Source: Mailhella sp.
Lineage (GTDB): Bacteria > Desulfobacterota > Desulfovibrionia > Desulfovibrionales > Desulfovibrionaceae
Direction: 5' to 3'
Length of the DNA stretch: 8,266 nt
Assembly: GCA_020024815.1 (NCBI GenBank)
Contig: JAHHTE010000088.1
Location: forward strand, 1-8,266
In this document: in pieces, positions 5,962 to 8,266 of the stretch
Layout of the letters: each line of letters starts with the position of its first letter
Position numbering within the stretch: position 1 is the first letter of the stretch
The notes under the pieces: model-generated
What the model saw: only the letters and a program-made list of their open reading frames with translations
Told to the model about the DNA's origin: nothing
The model's database searches: none
Position numbers and translations under genes: made by a program

Positions 5962-6785
5962 GAATAGCAATACTAAGTGGTAAAGGTGGTGCAGGTAAAA
6001 CAATGCTTGCTGTAAACCTTGCAAACACAGCAGGTAATGCAACCTATATTGATTGCGATGTTGAAGAACCAAATGGACATTTATTTTTCAAGCCAGAGCA
6101 AATCACCCAAAAGGAAGTTTATACCTTTATCCCAACATTTGATGCCACAAAATGCACAGGTTGCAGAAAATGTGTTGATTTCTGTCATTTTAATGCCTTA
6201 GCTTATGTAAAAGAAAAACCTATGTTATTTACAGAAGTTTGTCATTCTTGTGGAGGCTGTCAACTTGTTTGCCCAGAAAAAGCTATTTCAGAAATAAAAC
6301 GTCCAATAGGTGTTATTGAAAAAGGAAAACATAATACTATAAATGTAATTACAGGTATTTTAAATCCCAATGAAGCAAGTGGAATACCTATTATTCATAA
6401 TCTATTACAAGAAAATCATACTTCTCTCACAATTATAGATTGTCCTCCGGGAAGTGCCTGTCCTGTAATGGAAAGTATTAGTAATGCTGATTTTTGCCTT
6501 TTAGTTGTAGAACCTACTATTTTCGGCTTTCATAATTTTAAAATGGTATATGAATTGGTACAAATTGTTAATAAAAAATGTGCTGTTATTATTAACAAAG
6601 AAGAAAAGCCATTTTCATTATTAGATGATTTTTGCAAAGAAAATAATATTCCCATTTTTGCAAAAATTCCTTTTCAAAAAGAATTAGCTGAAAGCATAGC
6701 TAATGGATCAATTATTAGTGATAATAATGAAGAATTAAAAGAAATTTTTCAAGATATTTTGCATAAGATAGGAAAATCACTATGA
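5958..6785 (+). CDS. MinD-superfamily P-loop ATPase with inserted 2x[4Fe-4S] ferredoxin domain (paralog 1)
   Basis: A 275-aa cytoplasmic ATPase of the COG1149 type. The deviant Walker A motif SGKGGAGKT is at 7-15, with signature lysine K9 and P-loop lysine K14. The DCDVEEPN motif is at 32-39 and the Walker B/switch II region DCPPG at 161-165. A ferredoxin domain is inserted between them, with two complete CxxCxxCxxxC sets: C66, C69, C72, C76 and C95, C98, C101, C105 (the last followed by P). As family knowledge, such proteins occur in the ORP operons of Desulfovibrio, where the ATPases are part of the complex. They may load or reduce the metal cluster, or position it through MinD-like dimerisation; the exact step is unproven. 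The start overlaps the previous stop (ATGA) and the 3' end overlaps the next gene in the same way. Confidence 0.93.
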   Translation: MRIAILSGKGGAGKTMLAVNLANTAGNATYIDCDVEEPNGHLFFKPEQITQKEVYTFIPTFDATKCTGCRKCVDFCHFNALAYVKEKPMLFTEVCHSCGGCQLVCPEKAISEIKRPIGVIEKGKHNTINVITGILNPNEASGIPIIHNLLQENHTSLTIIDCPPGSACPVMESISNADFCLLVVEPTIFGFHNFKMVYELVQIVNKKCAVIINKEEKPFSLLDDFCKENNIPIFAKIPFQKELAESIANGSIISDNNEELKEIFQDILHKIGKSL

Positions 6786-7657
6786 AAAAATTACTCATTT
6801 TAAGTGGTAAAGGTGGAACAGGTAAAACAACCACTGCTGCTGCTTTCATTCATTTTTCAAAAGCAAAAGCCTTTGCTGATTGTGATGTTGATGCACCTAA
6901 TCTTCATCTTATTGCAAATCAACAAACTACCCCACAAAAAACAGATTTCATTGGCTCAAAAAAAGCACAACTAAATCAACAAGAATGTATCAATTGTCAT
7001 AAATGTATAGAACACTGTCGTTTTGATGCTATACAAATTGACAAAGAAAAAGTTTATATTAATCCAATTAGTTGTGAGGGCTGTGGTGTTTGTGAATATA
7101 TTTGTCCAACACATGCTATTCATTTAGAAAATGATATTTCAGGAGAACAATATTTATATCAATCTGAACAAATTTTTTCCACTGCAAAACTAAAAATGGG
7201 CAGAGGTAATTCAGGTAAATTAGTAACAGCAGTGAAAAAAACACTTTTTAAAAATGCCCCTTCTTGTGAACTTGCAATTATTGATGGTTCACCCGGCATT
7301 GGTTGCCCTGTCATTGCTTCTATAAATGGTGTGGACTTTTTACTTATTGTAGCTGAAGCATCAAGTTCTGGTCTTAGCGACTTGAGTAGATTAGTAAAAA
7401 CAGCACAGACTTTCCAAACCCCAATGGCTATTTGTATAAATAAATACACAAATAATAGTATATATACACAAAAAATTGAAGAATTTTGCCAAGATAACGC
7501 TATTCCATTTGTAGGAAAAATACCTTACGACCCAAAAGTTAGTATAGCATTAAATCAAGGTAAATCTATTGCTGAAATAGAATGTCCTGCAAAAAATGCA
7601 TTATTTACCATTTATCAAAATGTATTACAAAAAATACAACAAATAACAATTTTATAA
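6782..7657 (+). CDS. MinD-superfamily P-loop ATPase with inserted 2x[4Fe-4S] ferredoxin domain (paralog 2)
   Basis: A 291-aa paralog of the preceding gene product with the same layout: SGKGGTGKT (8-16), DCDVDAPN (33-40), ferredoxin cysteines C69, C72, C75, C79 and C98, C101, C104, C108, and DGSPG (168-172). It carries a longer stretch after the ferredoxin (about 115-160), including MGRGNSGKLVTAVKK, as in the second member of such pairs in other anaerobes. AGGAAA precedes ATG 6782 at about 8 nt, and the start overlaps the previous stop by 4 bp (ATGA). The tight coupling of two non-identical ATPases suggests that they work in fixed proportion, possibly as a heterodimer; that is inference. All motif residues are intact in both, so neither looks degenerate. 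Confidence 0.93.
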   Translation: MKKLLILSGKGGTGKTTTAAAFIHFSKAKAFADCDVDAPNLHLIANQQTTPQKTDFIGSKKAQLNQQECINCHKCIEHCRFDAIQIDKEKVYINPISCEGCGVCEYICPTHAIHLENDISGEQYLYQSEQIFSTAKLKMGRGNSGKLVTAVKKTLFKNAPSCELAIIDGSPGIGCPVIASINGVDFLLIVAEASSSGLSDLSRLVKTAQTFQTPMAICINKYTNNSIYTQKIEEFCQDNAIPFVGKIPYDPKVSIALNQGKSIAEIECPAKNALFTIYQNVLQKIQQITIL

Positions 7658-7662
7658 AAATA

Positions 7663-7678
7663 CTTGTTAATAAACAAG
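7663..7678 (+). other. small stem-loop between operon genes 4 and 5
   Basis: CTTGTT (7663-7668) and AACAAG (7673-7678) form a 6-bp stem with an AATA loop. It lies 5 nt after the stop of the second ATPase gene and just before the ribosome site of the last gene. It has no T-tract, so it is not a terminator. It could protect the downstream transcript or alter relative expression, but a stem this short could be chance. Confidence 0.35.
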
Positions 7679-7694
7679 AAAAAGGAGTTTTATC

Positions 7695-8060
7695 ATGATT
7701 ATTACAGTTGCAGCTATGGGAAATGAAGTTGCTGGACACTTTGGACATTGCGAACAATTTATTTTCTTTGAAACTGATAATGGAAAAATCATAAGCGAAA
7801 AAGCTGTTGCAAATCCAGGACACCGTCCAGGTTTTTTACCTAATTTCCTTGCTGACAATGGTACAAATGTTATAATTTCAGGTGGCATGGGTGGCGGTGC
7901 TGTTGATATTTTCAATGAACGTGGTGTAGAAGTTATCACAGGTGCTACTGGTCTTGCAAAAGATGCTGTTGAAGCTTTTCTTAGAAATGAATTAAAATCA
8001 ACTGGTTCTGTTTGCAACAAACATGAACACGCACATGAATGTGGTGGTCATCATCATTAA
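7695..8060 (+). CDS. NifX/MTH1175-fold protein with His/Cys-rich C-terminal tail
   Basis: A 121-aa member of the same PF02579 fold family as the protein at 5611-5961, but of the MTH1175-like branch. Visible are MIITVAAMGNEVAGHFGHCEQF (in two parts, residues 1-12 and 13-22), NPGHRPGFLPNFLADNG (40-56), VIISGGMGGGAVDIF (59-73) and GVEVITGATG (77-86). The tail from C107 to H121 holds C107, H110, H112, H114, C116 and H119-H121, a plausible binding site for Ni, Zn, Cu or an Fe-S cluster. The well-placed AAGGAG 7 nt before ATG 7695 is stronger than the coupled sites of the two ATPase genes, so this protein may be made in excess. It is the last gene of the operon, 37 nt after the second ATPase, and is followed by the repeat and terminator. 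Its likely role is as cluster carrier or acceptor for the ATPases; not shown directly. Confidence 0.9.
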   Translation: MIITVAAMGNEVAGHFGHCEQFIFFETDNGKIISEKAVANPGHRPGFLPNFLADNGTNVIISGGMGGGAVDIFNERGVEVITGATGLAKDAVEAFLRNELKSTGSVCNKHEHAHECGGHHH

Positions 8061-8082
8061 TAGAGGAGTTTTTATATTTTTC

Positions 8083-8141
8083 TTGAGAGAGGAACTTTTG
8101 AAAAAGTTCCCCTCTCAAACTCTCCTCTCAAAACTTTTTAA
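8083..8141 (+). repeat. 59-bp intergenic hairpin repeat, copy C
   Basis: Starts 22 nt after the operon's last stop codon and ends 3 nt before the terminator stem, the same arrangement as at 4182-4240. It matches that copy at 55 of 59 positions by hand count. The hairpin pairs GAGAG (8085-8089) with CTCTC (8112-8116), skips one A-C mismatch, then pairs GGAACTTT with AAAGTTCC around a 4-nt loop. The mismatch sits one position away from that in copy B, yet the stem length is kept. The third arm AACTTTTT is also present (8132-8139). Confidence 0.9.
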
Positions 8142-8144
8142 AAC

Positions 8145-8180
8145 AAAAAAGCCGTATCAATAAATGATATGGCTTTTTTT
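8145..8180 (+). terminator. intrinsic terminator of the ORP-type operon
   Basis: GCCGTATCA (8151-8159) pairs with TGATATGGC (8165-8173), including one G-T pair, around a short AT loop. It is flanked by six A on the left and seven T on the right. It is the last structure before the right-hand IS-like sequence. Confidence 0.9.
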
Positions 8181-8222
8181 ATTAATCCCTTTAATCAAAA
8201 TATAATAATATATGCTGAATTG

Positions 8223-8266
8223 TCAATCGAAGTGCGACACCTCTTGTAGAAAAACTTCAATTGGAG
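8223..8266 (-). CDS. C-terminal end of a probable IS30-family transposase (runs off the window)
   Basis: On the minus strand an open frame enters from the right edge and ends at a TGA (8223-8225), encoding PIEVFLQEVSHFD. The (T)PxEVF motif followed by a short tail is typical of the extreme C-terminus of IS30-family DDE transposases, where TP-x-EVF lies just before the stop. The stop falls in GAATTGTCAATCGAAGTGCGAC (two adjoining parts, 8218-8228 and 8229-8239), which could be the element's terminal inverted repeat. If so, the IS boundary would be near 8214-8218. Only 13 codons are visible, so the family call is a recognition-based inference. Confidence 0.5.
   Translation of the reverse strand, partial: PIEVFLQEVSHFD

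Noticed and set aside
7667..8020. 117-codon open frame on the minus strand opposite the last operon gene
   Set aside because: It mirrors a gene with clear family motifs and a strong ribosome site; the antisense product shows no recognisable features.
5611..8060. Nitrogen-fixation cofactor genes (nifX/nifB)
   Set aside because: The fold is shared, but no nitrogenase structural or nif assembly genes are present; the paired ferredoxin-MinD ATPases and DUF134 gene point to the ORP-type system.
1..8266. CRISPR array or tRNA/rRNA genes
   Set aside because: The only repeats are three dispersed 59-bp copies in two orientations and one 17-bp pair, without regular spacers; no tRNA cloverleaf or rRNA sequence was recognised.

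Overview
The window is very AT-rich (roughly 30% GC by eye). It looks like chromosomal DNA of an anaerobic bacterium, most likely a low-GC member of the Desulfovibrionales or a relative. That placement is an inference from three things: the style of the chemoreceptor sensor region, an 'orange protein' (ORP)-type gene cluster like the one known from Desulfovibrio, and terminator-linked GC-rich hairpin repeats in intergenic DNA. No rRNA, tRNA or other taxonomic marker is present, so the assignment is tentative.

Layout, left to right. 1-230: AT-rich leader with a weak promoter candidate. 231-2321 (+): membrane chemoreceptor with HAMP, PAS and MCP signalling domains, closed by an intrinsic terminator. 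2322-2634: intergenic region with a diverged, inverted copy of a 59-bp repeat and a good promoter for the next gene. 2635-4164 (+): stand-alone class I SAM methyltransferase with a methyltransferase-regulatory domain. It is followed by a second repeat copy and a palindromic, probably bidirectional, terminator. 4446-5096 (-): MnmM/YtqB-type tRNA methyltransferase, convergent with the preceding gene. 5097-5241: divergent control region with two TGACAT-type palindromes. 5242-8060 (+): a tight five-gene operon, ended by a third repeat copy and a terminator. 8223-8266 (-): the last codons of what looks like an IS30-family transposase running off the right edge.

The five-gene operon is the main feature. 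It encodes a DUF134 DNA-binding protein, a small NifX/NifB-fold protein, two MinD-type P-loop ATPases that each carry an inserted 2x[4Fe-4S] ferredoxin domain, and a second NifX/MTH1175-fold protein with a His/Cys-rich tail. This matches the anaerobe-specific ORP system. In such systems the NifX-fold protein binds a metal-sulfur cofactor, and the ferredoxin-ATPases are thought to load, reduce or position it. These genes are often mislabelled as nitrogen-fixation genes, but no nitrogenase gene is present here. The Desulfovibrio vulgaris ORP operons are reported to be sigma54-dependent. I see no sigma54 promoter or enhancer-binding protein gene here, and instead a paired Crp/Fnr-geometry palindrome, so control may differ.

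The most unusual non-coding signal is the 59-bp repeat. Three copies align without gaps. Two sit about 20 nt after a stop codon and immediately before an intrinsic terminator. The hairpin is kept despite sequence changes, including one G-C to A-T pair change.
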